Source: DATGFK01 sp040007395 (GTDB lineage: Bacteria > Chloroflexota > Anaerolineae > Aggregatilineales > UBA2796). From it: a DNA stretch of 8,272 bases. A program made the position numbers and the translations under genes. How positions within the stretch are numbered: the first letter of the stretch is position 1; each line of letters opens with the position of its first letter. The DNA lies in assembly GCA_040007395.1 (NCBI GenBank), contig JBDTVG010000168.1, forward strand, positions 1-8,272, read 5' to 3'. This document shows, one piece after another, positions 1 to 6,859 of this stretch. The notes below the pieces were generated by a model. It did not search any database and was not told the DNA's origin. It was given only the letters and a program-made list of their open reading frames with translations.

Positions 1-401
1 GCCGCATCTGTCAGCTTCCGGGAATTGAAGTCGTCATCGATTATTTCCGCTGGCGACAAGAAGATGCACATCGGAATGCCTTAAATGCTCACTGCTACTG
101 GCTGTTACGCAAGCAAGGGCAATCGGTGAACGCCGCGACGGATGCCCTTATTGGCCTATCAGTCGCTGATAAAAACGAACTGTTATATCAGAATGGTATC
201 AACTTTAACGATCTCCCCTCTTGGCAAAAGCGCGGCACGGGAGTTTACTGGGAAACTTTTTTCAAAGAAGGCTACAATCCTATCAGCGGCGAGACTGTTC
301 AGACGGAACGCCGTCGTCTGTATCGGGATATGGAGCTAAAACTGCATGAAGACTACGAGCAGTTTATTGCGACACTAGTGAGTCAAAGCGAACTGGATTA
401 G
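1..401 (+). CDS. Thg1-like tRNA 3'-5' polymerase (TLP), C-terminal part; 5' end outside window
   Basis: The open frame runs from base 3 without a stop to TAG at 399-401, so this is the last 132 codons of a gene starting upstream. The GTG at 126 is internal, because family homology begins well before it. Seen: DYFRWRQEDAHRN, then SVADKNELLYQNGINFND, then WQKRGTGVYWE. These match the C-terminal half of the tRNA-His guanylyltransferase (Thg1) superfamily, where human Thg1 has DYLSWRQADCHINN, ADKNE and RKGT. The eukaryotic HINNLYN signature is HRNALNA here, which points to the Thg1-like proteins (TLPs) of bacteria and archaea. Known of the family: Thg1 adds G(-1) to tRNA-His, while TLPs mainly repair 5'-truncated tRNAs by template-dependent 3'-5' addition. 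The catalytic carboxylates are in the missing N-terminal half and cannot be checked. There is no tRNA-His in the window. Family call is firm; TLP rather than Thg1 activity is inferred. Confidence 0.9.
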   Translation, partial: RICQLPGIEVVIDYFRWRQEDAHRNALNAHCYWLLRKQGQSVNAATDALIGLSVADKNELLYQNGINFNDLPSWQKRGTGVYWETFFKEGYNPISGETVQTERRRLYRDMELKLHEDYEQFIATLVSQSELD

Positions 402-403
402 AT

Positions 404-440
404 AGAATGTGAGTCGGCGTTTGCCGCCTAGACGCATTCT
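404..440 (+). terminator. Putative hairpin terminator after the Thg1-like gene
   Basis: Three bases after the stop an imperfect inverted repeat begins. AGAATG at 404-409 pairs with CATTCT at 435-440, and GGCG at 416-419 pairs with CGCC at 425-428 around a TTTGC loop. The middle of the stem has three mismatches. The T-rich stretch CTCTCTTTT starts about eight bases later rather than directly after the stem, so this is a weak or atypical intrinsic terminator. It would separate the Thg1-like gene from the glycosyltransferase operon. Confidence 0.35.
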
Positions 441-490
441 ACCGTTACTCTCTTTTCAGGCAGAAAAATGTCAACAACAGGCAAACGACA

Positions 491-1741
491 TTGACAACAC
501 GACGGCTCGCCCTCACGGGAATGGTGCTGATCTTTATGGCGCTCAACGTCTGGGCGCTCTATACCTATGTCACGCAGCCGCGCTATGTCGGCGCGAACGA
601 CTTTTATCAGCGCTGGCAGGGCGCGGAAGCCTTCTGGGTCGAAGGCCGTAATCCGTACAGCACCGCAGTGTCGCGCCAAGTCGAGCTATTTCTGTACGGC
701 GCACCCGCCAGCACCGACCCCGCGCTGGATCAGTATCCCGGTGACTTTCTCTACCCGTTCCCAACGGCAATCTTGATTGCGCCGCTAACGGTGCTGCCTT
801 ACGATCTCGCTTCGGCAATCTGGATGGTGTTGACTGGAGCCGCTGTCGCGCTAGCCTTTGTTCTGTTGGCGGATCTGTTCAACTGGCGGCCTAGCTCATG
901 GCTAATGATGTTCGGCATCGTCTGGGCGGTCACGCTTTATCCGGCGGCACGCGGATTATTTTTGGGACAACCCGGCGTAATCGTCGTCTGTCTGGAAATT
1001 GTGGCGCTGTGGGCATTGGCGAAACAGCATGACACATTAGCGGGGGTTGTGCTGGCAGTTTCGACCTACAAACCGCAGCTTGGCATTCTGTTGATCCCGT
1101 TTCTGGTGTTGTGGGCGATCCGCTTCGGACGCTGGCGATTTCTGGTCAGCGCAGGCGTAACGCTGGCGATTCTGTTGGGTTTATCGTTTGTGCTGCTACC
1201 CTCATGGTTGGGCGATTGGATCGCACAGGCCAGCCAATACAACGGCTATACGCGCATCGGATCGCCAGTGTGGGTGATCACGCAAGTCTATCTGCCATTT
1301 CTGGGTCGCCCCGGCGAACTGGTGATTGATGCAGCGCTTGTCCTCTTGATGCTGTGGGCGTGGTTCGGCGTATTGTGGAAACGCGATCTCACGTTGTACA
1401 ACTGGACTATCGCGCTCACTGTGACCGTGACCCATTTGATCTCGGTGCGAACGGCGACTCCGCATTTCGTGGTGCTGCTGTTTGTCTTTGCCTTCTACTT
1501 GCGCGAACTGAATCGATCCGGCACGCTGCCCGTCATCATCGTAATGATCGCGGTGACGGTGTTCCATTGGTGGCTGTTTCTGGCAACAGTCACCAACCAT
1601 ATCGAAAGTCCCGCCGTCTATCTGCCGCTGCCCTTCGGCGCGTTGATCCTGCTCTTGACGACGCAGCAGCGCTGGCGACAGACTCAGCCTGCCACCGCAC
1701 GCCCTGAACCTGTCAGCGGATCGGTTAGTTTGCCGTCATGA
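491..1741 (+). CDS. Integral-membrane glycosyltransferase, GT87 (DUF2029)-like
   Basis: Probable GT-C fold enzyme that transfers a sugar from a polyprenyl-phosphate donor to an extracytoplasmic acceptor. Seen: 416 residues with about ten hydrophobic segments. The first is at residues 8-27, followed by an external loop with Asp37 in the ANDFYQRW context and GRNPYS (52-57), both typical of the GT87 first loop. LGQPG lies near 158-162, YKPQLG at 193-198 and TPHF near 323-326. Family members include mycobacterial polyprenyl-phosphomannose-dependent mannosyltransferases; the sugar used here cannot be read from sequence. The start is uncertain. TTG at 491 gives a basic N-terminus (MTTRRLAL) before the first helix, and no ATG or GTG lies upstream in frame. 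The ATG at 521 would remove ten residues. An 8-codon reading frame (ATG at 468) ends in TGA overlapping this TTG, which suggests either coupling or a frameshift near the start. First gene of a four-gene glycosyltransferase operon; its stop overlaps the next ATG by 4 bases. Confidence 0.8.
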   Translation: MTTRRLALTGMVLIFMALNVWALYTYVTQPRYVGANDFYQRWQGAEAFWVEGRNPYSTAVSRQVELFLYGAPASTDPALDQYPGDFLYPFPTAILIAPLTVLPYDLASAIWMVLTGAAVALAFVLLADLFNWRPSSWLMMFGIVWAVTLYPAARGLFLGQPGVIVVCLEIVALWALAKQHDTLAGVVLAVSTYKPQLGILLIPFLVLWAIRFGRWRFLVSAGVTLAILLGLSFVLLPSWLGDWIAQASQYNGYTRIGSPVWVITQVYLPFLGRPGELVIDAALVLLMLWAWFGVLWKRDLTLYNWTIALTVTVTHLISVRTATPHFVVLLFVFAFYLRELNRSGTLPVIIVMIAVTVFHWWLFLATVTNHIESPAVYLPLPFGALILLLTTQQRWRQTQPATARPEPVSGSVSLPS

Positions 1742-3267
1742 CCAAACTTCGGCTTCCGCTGCTGCTGATTCTATTACTGGCGCTTGGCCTGCGTCTGATC
1801 GCGTTGAGCAGTCGCACGTTGTGGTACGATGAAGCGTTCGCGGTACTTTTCAGCGAAAAGGGCTTGAGCGCCATGCTGTACGGCACACTGACTCCCGTTG
1901 GCGGAGCTGCCGCCGATGTCCACCCGTTGCTGTATTACGGCTTGCTTGACGGCTGGATGCGGATCTTTGGGCAGAGTGTTGCAGCGGTGCGGCTGTTGAG
2001 CGTGCTGTGCGGCCTGTTGACGATTTACGGCTTGTATCTGCTGGCGCGAGAACTTTTCGATGAGCGTACTGGCTTAGTCGCGGCGCTGATCGCGGCGGTT
2101 GCGCCCTTCTCTGTGCAATATTCGCAGGAAGCGCGAATGTATGCGCTGTTGGGGCTGCTGCTCATCAGCGCGACGTATTGCTTCATCAAAGGGTGGCGGA
2201 CTTATAAAGCGGCTTATTGGATCGCGTTTGGCGTGCTAGCAGGACTGGCGATGTACACGCAGCAGCTTGCCGGATTCTATCTGATCGCACTCGGACTCGT
2301 GCCGATTGTGGTGCGTCGTCGCGATCAATTGATCCGTTTGGCGCTGAGTGCAGGGTTGGCAATCCTGATCTATTTTCCGTGGCTGGTTAACCTCCCGGCG
2401 CAGTTTGGCAAGATCGGCGCGTACTGGATCGCCAAGCCGACTCCGATTCAATTTTTGGTAACACTGTGGTCGTTTTTGTTTGCCGATCTGCCCGTGACTG
2501 CAATGCTGCCGTTGATCGCCAGTGTGATTACGTTGGTACTACTGTTGATTCTGTTGTTCTACCGCGCCGCCGATACTTTTAGGCTACACCGCAAAGATTC
2601 TATGATGCTGGCGTTTGCGCTATGGCTAGCAAACGTCCCAATGGCGCTGATGTGGCTGGTGTCACAGTGGCGCTCAGTGTATTTGACTCGTGCGCTGCTG
2701 CCGTCCGGCTTGATCTTTTATATAGCGCTGGCGTGGCTGCTCACTCGCGCCCGCCTGCCATCTCTGATAGTCGGGCTAGTCAGTGTGTCATGGCTCATCA
2801 CTATCGTGCTTGGATTGTCGATCCATTACACTTGGAATACGTTCCCGCGCCCGCCCTTCGACACAGCCGACAGGGCGATTGCGGATGTGTGGCAAGAAGG
2901 GGATCGCGTGGTTCACGCCAATAAGCTCACACTGCTGCCAATGGTCTACTACAATCGTACACTGGCACAAAGCTATGTGCGCGATACGCCCGGTTCTGGC
3001 GAAGACACATTGGCGATCCCGACTCAAAAAGTGCTGAACTTATTCGCTGATAACTGTATATCGGCGGCGGCGCATGGCAGTTCGCGAATCTGGTTTGTGA
3101 TCTTCCAGCGCCAGATTGCCGAAGAAAGCGGCGCGTCACCATCATTGGGTTGGCTGAACGTGCATTATCGCCAAGTCTCTGTCGAGGCGTATAACGATCT
3201 ATTGATCTATCTGTATGAACGCCCTGATGCAACGGCGCAGCAAGCCATCTGCGAGGATCAGCCATGA
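1738..3267 (+). CDS. Integral-membrane glycosyltransferase, GT39/ArnT-like (PMT_2 type)
   Basis: Probable GT-C enzyme of the dolichyl/undecaprenyl-phosphate-sugar transferase superfamily, acting on the outer face of the cytoplasmic membrane. Seen: 509 residues. A hydrophobic N-terminal segment (5-23) is followed by SRTLWYDEAF, with the acidic pair Asp31-Glu32 expected in the first external loop of GT39/PMT enzymes. Next come HPLLYY (62-67), YSQEARMY (128-135), a series of hydrophobic helices up to about residue 360, and a soluble C-terminal domain of about 150 residues. WYDE, HP(L)YY and QEARMY are a common signature of bacterial PMT_2-domain proteins. The acceptor (lipid, polysaccharide or S-layer/secreted protein) is unknown. 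The ATG overlaps the previous stop as ATGA, and the stop overlaps the next start in the same way. Translation of the three genes is therefore probably coupled. The gene carries no inserted repeat, unlike the next two. Confidence 0.85.
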   Translation: MTKLRLPLLLILLLALGLRLIALSSRTLWYDEAFAVLFSEKGLSAMLYGTLTPVGGAAADVHPLLYYGLLDGWMRIFGQSVAAVRLLSVLCGLLTIYGLYLLARELFDERTGLVAALIAAVAPFSVQYSQEARMYALLGLLLISATYCFIKGWRTYKAAYWIAFGVLAGLAMYTQQLAGFYLIALGLVPIVVRRRDQLIRLALSAGLAILIYFPWLVNLPAQFGKIGAYWIAKPTPIQFLVTLWSFLFADLPVTAMLPLIASVITLVLLLILLFYRAADTFRLHRKDSMMLAFALWLANVPMALMWLVSQWRSVYLTRALLPSGLIFYIALAWLLTRARLPSLIVGLVSVSWLITIVLGLSIHYTWNTFPRPPFDTADRAIADVWQEGDRVVHANKLTLLPMVYYNRTLAQSYVRDTPGSGEDTLAIPTQKVLNLFADNCISAAAHGSSRIWFVIFQRQIAEESGASPSLGWLNVHYRQVSVEAYNDLLIYLYERPDATAQQAICEDQP

Positions 3268-4868
3268 TTCCCCATACCTATCGGCGTGATGGAGTGATCA
3301 TTACTGTGCTGGCGTTGATCGTTGGAACGGTCATGGCGATTCTGCTCAAGCATCCCGGCTACACCGATGCGTACTATTACTTCAATGCGGGGCAGCGGTT
3401 GGCGCAAGGCAAAGGGCTAACTGATGCCGCGTTGTGGACTTATATCGGTGCGCCTACTAGTTTGCCTGCGCCAAGCCATTTGTATTGGATGCCGATGGCC
3501 TCACTGGTGGCGGCGGTTGGCTTGTTCATCGGCGACGCGACCTTCGATGCGGCGCAATTATTATTTGTCCCACTCTATGCCGGGATCGTGCTGATTGGTT
3601 TTACGCTCGGCGCATTGATCGGCAAGACGCGCCGCACGGCATGGATCGCGGGACTGCTGACGATGTTCAGCGGGTTCTATATGGCCTATTGGACAACGAC
3701 CAGCACCTTCGCGCCGTATGGCTTCGCCGGCGCATTATCTCTGCTGGCGATGGGACTAGGGCGCAGATCGGGCGGTGAATCTGGTAGCTGGCGTTGGTTT
3801 GCGTTGAGCGGAGCCATGGCAGCGTTCGCCCACCTGACTCGCGCCGATGGCGTGCTGCTGCTGATTGTCTTGATCATTGTGGCGGTGTGGCCTCGTTTCA
3901 AGCAGATTGGGATCGATTCGTCGCCTGCCTCCCCCTCTCCGAATTCGGAGAGGGGGTTGGGGGGTGAGGTAAAGCGAACGTTGCGTTGTGCCGCTGTCGG
4001 GATCATCGCCTATCTGCTAGTGATGACTCCTTGGTTTGTGCGGAATCTCAACACGGTGGGCGCGATCTTGCCGCCGGGTGGCTTCCAAACGGCGTGGATG
4101 CGCTCCTATGACGAGATCGCCAACTATCCACCGGGCAGCAGCCTAGCGGACTTCATCGCGTGGGGGCCGGAGAATATCCTAAACTCGCGGTGGGAAGCCT
4201 TGAAGGTTAATGTGGGGCGATTTGTGGGCGAACAGGGGCAAATTCTGCTGACTCCGTTTATGCTCCTTGCGCTGTGGAAACGCCGCCGCGATCCGCTGTT
4301 GAGTGGCTTGTGGTTGTATGCGCTAGGGCTGCATCTCGCTATGACGTTTGTATTTGCGTTCCCCGGCTACCGGGGCGGATTGTTCCACTCGGCCTCGGCG
4401 CTGATTCCGTTCTGGGCGGCGTTGGGGATTGTCGGCCTCGATGATGTGCTGGCGTGGATCGCTCCCCGGCGGCGCTGGCGACTACCGCAAGCCCGCTTGT
4501 TCTTCGGCGCGGCCTTACTCGTTTGGGCGATCTTGTTCAGCATCAATATATTTTTGCGTACCGTCAACAGTTTCAATAGTGCGGGCGGTAACTTCGTCCA
4601 GATCGCCAGCCATTTACCAGCCGATAGCGTCGTGATGATCAACGATCCGTCGGCATTCTATTATTTCACAGGCTTATCGGGGGTGGTCGTACCAAACGCG
4701 CCGCCCGATGTGATCCCTGAACTTGCCAAACGCTATGGCGTAACGGACATTGTACTGGATAACAACGTTACCTTGCCGATGCGTCCGCTGTACGAAGGAA
4801 CTATCTCACCGCCCTTTTTGGAGCCGTTGTACCATGATGATTTCATTCGCATTTATCGAGTAAAGTAG
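3264..4868 (+). CDS. Integral-membrane GT-C glycosyltransferase carrying an in-frame palindromic repeat
   Basis: Divergent member of the GT-C membrane glycosyltransferases, 534 residues. Seen: a first hydrophobic segment at 11-28 and HPGYTDAYYYFNAGQRL, with Asp35 in the first external loop where the catalytic Asp is expected. HLYWMP follows at 72-77. There are about ten helices, including one containing HLTRADGVLLL, a feature shared with RPEG in the next gene. The C-terminal domain (from about 440) contains DSVVMINDPSAFYYFTGL, of the type often found at the end of such enzymes. Residues about 219-237 (SPASPSPNSERGLGGEVK) are low complexity, lie in a loop between two helices, and are encoded by an inserted palindromic repeat. 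The frame is kept through it. The ATG overlaps the preceding stop by 4 bases; the next gene starts 5 bases after the stop. Specific family number, donor and acceptor are not recognisable. Confidence 0.75.
   Translation: MIPHTYRRDGVIITVLALIVGTVMAILLKHPGYTDAYYYFNAGQRLAQGKGLTDAALWTYIGAPTSLPAPSHLYWMPMASLVAAVGLFIGDATFDAAQLLFVPLYAGIVLIGFTLGALIGKTRRTAWIAGLLTMFSGFYMAYWTTTSTFAPYGFAGALSLLAMGLGRRSGGESGSWRWFALSGAMAAFAHLTRADGVLLLIVLIIVAVWPRFKQIGIDSSPASPSPNSERGLGGEVKRTLRCAAVGIIAYLLVMTPWFVRNLNTVGAILPPGGFQTAWMRSYDEIANYPPGSSLADFIAWGPENILNSRWEALKVNVGRFVGEQGQILLTPFMLLALWKRRRDPLLSGLWLYALGLHLAMTFVFAFPGYRGGLFHSASALIPFWAALGIVGLDDVLAWIAPRRRWRLPQARLFFGAALLVWAILFSINIFLRTVNSFNSAGGNFVQIASHLPADSVVMINDPSAFYYFTGLSGVVVPNAPPDVIPELAKRYGVTDIVLDNNVTLPMRPLYEGTISPPFLEPLYHDDFIRIYRVK
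3918..3974 (+). repeat. In-frame palindromic repeat element, family B (intact copy)
   Basis: At 3931-3956 there is a perfect 26-bp palindrome, CCCCCTCTCCGAA followed by its exact reverse complement, centred on GAATTC. It is followed by TTGGGGGGTGAGGTAAAG. The base composition (C-runs and G-runs) is unlike the surrounding coding sequence. The 15 bases GGGGGGTGAGGTAAA at 3959-3973 recur exactly at 5491-5505 in the next gene, in the same codon phase. This makes an inserted dispersed element more likely than native coding sequence. The element contributes about 19 residues to an inter-helix loop. The boundaries are estimates. Confidence 0.75.
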
Positions 4869-4873
4869 AGTCT

Positions 4874-6517
4874 ATGCGAAACTTCTCCCGCCGCGATCTA
4901 TTCATTATTGGCGTTGCGCTCATCAGTGTCTTGATCTATGTGTTGGTCACGCGGGCAATGGTGGGTAATCTGGGCTTTCCGCTGGACGACTCGTGGATTC
5001 ACCAGACTTACGGGCGCAATCTGGCGCAAACAGGCCAATTTGAATATGTGCCGGGAGTACGCAGCGCCGGATCGACTTCGCCGTTTTATACAGTGTTGCT
5101 GGCGATTGGCTATGCGCTGCATGTCCCGTACTTCGTCTGGACTTATGCACTCGGTGCGGTAGCGTTGGCGTTGGCTGGATTGGTCGGGGCACGATTGGCG
5201 GATCGGGTCTTTCCGACCCTGCGCGGAGTCGGCCTGTGGACAGGGTTGGCGTTGGTCATCGCATGGCATCTGGTGTGGGCAGCGGCATCGGGCATGGAGA
5301 CTATGCTATTCGGCACGCTGTCCCTCATTGTGATTGCGTTGGCCTGTGGCGAGATCGAGTCGCCTAACGCTCCCTCGGAGTTTATGGAGAGTGGGTCGGG
5401 CCTGCCTGACCCCTACAAAATACAGTTTGGTGTAGGGGCGAGGCAGGCCTCGCCCGCTGACTTAACCAAATTCCCACCGTCGAAAGCGATGGGGGGTGAG
5501 GTAAACCGTTTCGGGCGTGGCGCGGCCTTCGGCGTTATCGGCGCGATCCTGATTGCGACCCGACCCGAAGGCATATTGCTCGTTGGCCTGCTGGTATTTC
5601 TGATGGTGATCGTCCAGCCACAGCCATCGCCTCGAGCGTTGGTCGCGTGGATCGCCGGGGCATTGATCGGCGGGCTGATCGGTATTTTGCCCTACGCGCT
5701 GCTGAACGTCAGTTTGAATGGGACATTGCTGCCCAACACATTTTCCGCCAAGCAAGCCGAACAAGCGCCGCTGCTCGCCCAGCCGATTTGGGTTAACCTG
5801 TGGGCGATGCTGCAACCGCTGACAGCAGGCGGACAGTTATTCCTCGTCCCCGGTATGGTGTGGGCAGCGGTGCAACTGATCCACCAACGTTCGCGGACGG
5901 CGCTGCTGTATCTCATACTGTTGATCTGGCCTGCCGCGTTGATCCTACTCTATACGCTGCGACTGCCCGCTTACTACCAGCATGGGCGCTATGTGATCCC
6001 TTCGCTGCCGCCGCTGATTGTGTTGGGAGTCGGCGGGACACTGTGGATCGTGCGATCCAGTCGGCGGACTCTGATTAGCCGCGTCTTGGCACGGAGCCTT
6101 GCAACTGCCGCACTGCTGCTCTTTGTGTTTTTCTGGTTGAGCGGCGCAGGCTACTTTGCCCGCGATGTTCAGATGATCGATGCCGAGATGATCCCCGCCG
6201 CCCATTGGCTGGCGCAAAACGTCCCGCCCGATCAGTTGTTGGCAGTCCATGATATTGGCGCAGTCGGCTATTTTGCGCCGCGCCCGATCCTCGATCTCGC
6301 CGGGTTGGTTAGCCCCGAAGTCGTGCCGATCATCCTTGATCCGGTGGCGATCATGAAGTTGATGCAGCAGCGCGGCACACGCTACTTGATGGTGCTGCCC
6401 AGCCAACGCCCTGCTGCCGCCGACGATCCCCGCTTGTGTGAACGCTTTAACGCTAACGGCCCGATGGGTGGCATGACCATCTATGAATTGGCGTGGGATG
6501 GGCATTGCGCCAAGTGA
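4874..6517 (+). CDS. Integral-membrane GT-C glycosyltransferase with nested in-frame repeats
   Basis: Last gene of the glycosyltransferase operon, 547 residues. Seen: an N-terminal helix (about 10-26), then FPLDDSWIHQTYGRNL with an Asp-Asp pair in the first external loop, as in GT-C enzymes. GSTSPFYTVLLAIGY and LIATRPEGILL follow. A later loop reads SLNGTLLPNTFSAKQ. The soluble C-terminal domain contains WLAQNVPPDQLLAVHDIGAV, followed by GYFAPRPILDLAGL. This arrangement recurs in uncharacterised membrane glycosyltransferases of Chloroflexota-type genomes; that last point is recollection, not a search. Residues about 165-211 are not part of the fold. They are rich in Pro, Gly, Ser and Ala, and are encoded by repeat elements lying between helices. 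The frame remains open, so the protein is probably functional with a roughly 45-residue loop insertion. The start ATG is 5 bases after the upstream stop, with only a weak purine-rich stretch (GTAGAG) before it. Confidence 0.75.
   Translation: MRNFSRRDLFIIGVALISVLIYVLVTRAMVGNLGFPLDDSWIHQTYGRNLAQTGQFEYVPGVRSAGSTSPFYTVLLAIGYALHVPYFVWTYALGAVALALAGLVGARLADRVFPTLRGVGLWTGLALVIAWHLVWAAASGMETMLFGTLSLIVIALACGEIESPNAPSEFMESGSGLPDPYKIQFGVGARQASPADLTKFPPSKAMGGEVNRFGRGAAFGVIGAILIATRPEGILLVGLLVFLMVIVQPQPSPRALVAWIAGALIGGLIGILPYALLNVSLNGTLLPNTFSAKQAEQAPLLAQPIWVNLWAMLQPLTAGGQLFLVPGMVWAAVQLIHQRSRTALLYLILLIWPAALILLYTLRLPAYYQHGRYVIPSLPPLIVLGVGGTLWIVRSSRRTLISRVLARSLATAALLLFVFFWLSGAGYFARDVQMIDAEMIPAAHWLAQNVPPDQLLAVHDIGAVGYFAPRPILDLAGLVSPEVVPIILDPVAIMKLMQQRGTRYLMVLPSQRPAAADDPRLCERFNANGPMGGMTIYELAWDGHCAK
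5366..5505 (+). repeat. Family B repeat, degenerate copy interrupted by a family A element
   Basis: The left part (5366-5392) reads as peptide NAPSEFMESG. The right part (5489-5505) reads MGGEVN and contains GGGGGGTGAGGTAAA at 5491-5505, identical to 3959-3973. Compared with SPSPNSERGLGGEVK in the upstream gene, both ends align in the same reading frame. About 95 bases between them include the complete family A repeat at 5393-5455. The simplest reading is an older family B insertion later entered by family A. The right match is exact; the left match is weak and could be chance. Confidence 0.55.
5393..5455 (+). repeat. Composite palindromic repeat, family A, copy 1 (inside CDS, in frame)
   Basis: Left mini-hairpin: GGGTCGGGC (5393-5401), CT, GCCTGACCC (5404-5412), one mismatch. 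Core: CCCCTACA (5410-5417), a 13-base loop AAATACAGTTTGG, then TGTAGGGG (5431-5438). Right mini-hairpin: GGGCGAGGC (5436-5444), AG, GCCTCGCCC (5447-5455), perfect. The whole unit also folds as one long stem. It is exactly 63 bases (21 codons), in frame, and adds GSGLPDPYKIQFGVGARQAS plus P to the host protein. The same architecture and core are seen at 6583-6646, and a damaged version at 7978-8017. Confidence 0.85.
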
Positions 6518-6859
6518 GATAATCCTTACCCCTAGGGCAATCGCATCAAAAATTGTCCTGCCGCCTTTTAGGGTTGGTCTACGGACAACGCAGGCGTTGT
6601 CCCTACAGAACACGGTTTCGATGTAGGGACTGGGCTTGCCCTGTCCGCTGAATAGTTCGTGTTTTTGATTTGATGTGTTTGCCCTCACCCGATCCCCATT
6701 ATCCATGACCGCGTAGTTGGGTTAAAATAGCCGTGTTAGTCCTTAATCGCACACGGGCAGCAGTATGAAACTATCGGTTTGGTTTTTGGCCTCCCGAATA
6801 AGGTGTGTTAATTTGACTTGTCTCCTGCATGAACGCAAGGGTATCTAGCGCGAGGGTCT
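6518..6859. other. 342-base intergenic region
   Basis: It contains the family A repeat at 6583-6646, bracketed by an imperfect inverted repeat (AGGGCAA...CATCAAAAA at 6534-6552 against 6662-6685). After the repeats, TAAAAT at 6723-6728 could be a -10 box, with only a poor -35 (TTATCC, 18-base spacer). The inverted repeat CCGTGT/ACACGG (6731-6736/6751-6756) lies about where transcription would then start. A 27-codon ATG frame (6765-6848, MKLSVWFLASRIRCV...) ends 11 bases before the regulator start. It has no clear ribosome binding site, so it is not called as a gene. Confidence 0.5.
6583..6646 (+). repeat. Composite palindromic repeat, family A, copy 2 (intergenic)
   Basis: Left mini-hairpin: GGACAACGC (6583-6591), AG, GCGTTGTCC (6594-6602), perfect. 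Core: CCCTACA (6601-6607), a 14-base loop GAACACGGTTTCGA, then TGTAGGG (6622-6628). Right mini-hairpin: GGACTGGGC (6627-6635), TT, GCCCTGTCC (6638-6646), one mismatch. The arm sequences differ from copy 1, but the layout, core and loop (AA-AC-GTTT) are the same. Confidence 0.85.

Noticed and set aside
126..401. GTG at 126 as start of a 91-residue gene
   Set aside because: The same frame is open to the window edge and the upstream residues carry the Thg1-family motif DYFRWRQEDAH, so the gene starts before the window.
491..496. TTGACA as a -35 box
   Set aside because: It lies at the coding start and no -10-like hexamer follows at 16-18 bases.
1202..1600. 132-residue - strand open frame
   Set aside because: Antisense to a well-supported membrane protein; rich in His, Arg and Gln, no domain.
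5366..5505. Frameshift or pseudogene in the last glycosyltransferase
   Set aside because: The sequence looks foreign, but the frame stays open and family features continue on both sides, so an in-frame insertion fits better.
5945..6706. 253-residue - strand open frame
   Set aside because: Antisense shadow of the last glycosyltransferase extending into the intergenic repeat; no recognisable domain, and composition biased to Arg, Gln and His as in shadow frames.
6813..6846. TTGACT with TATCT as promoter of the regulator
   Set aside because: The spacer is about 22 bases, too long for a sigma70 promoter, and the -10 match is poor.
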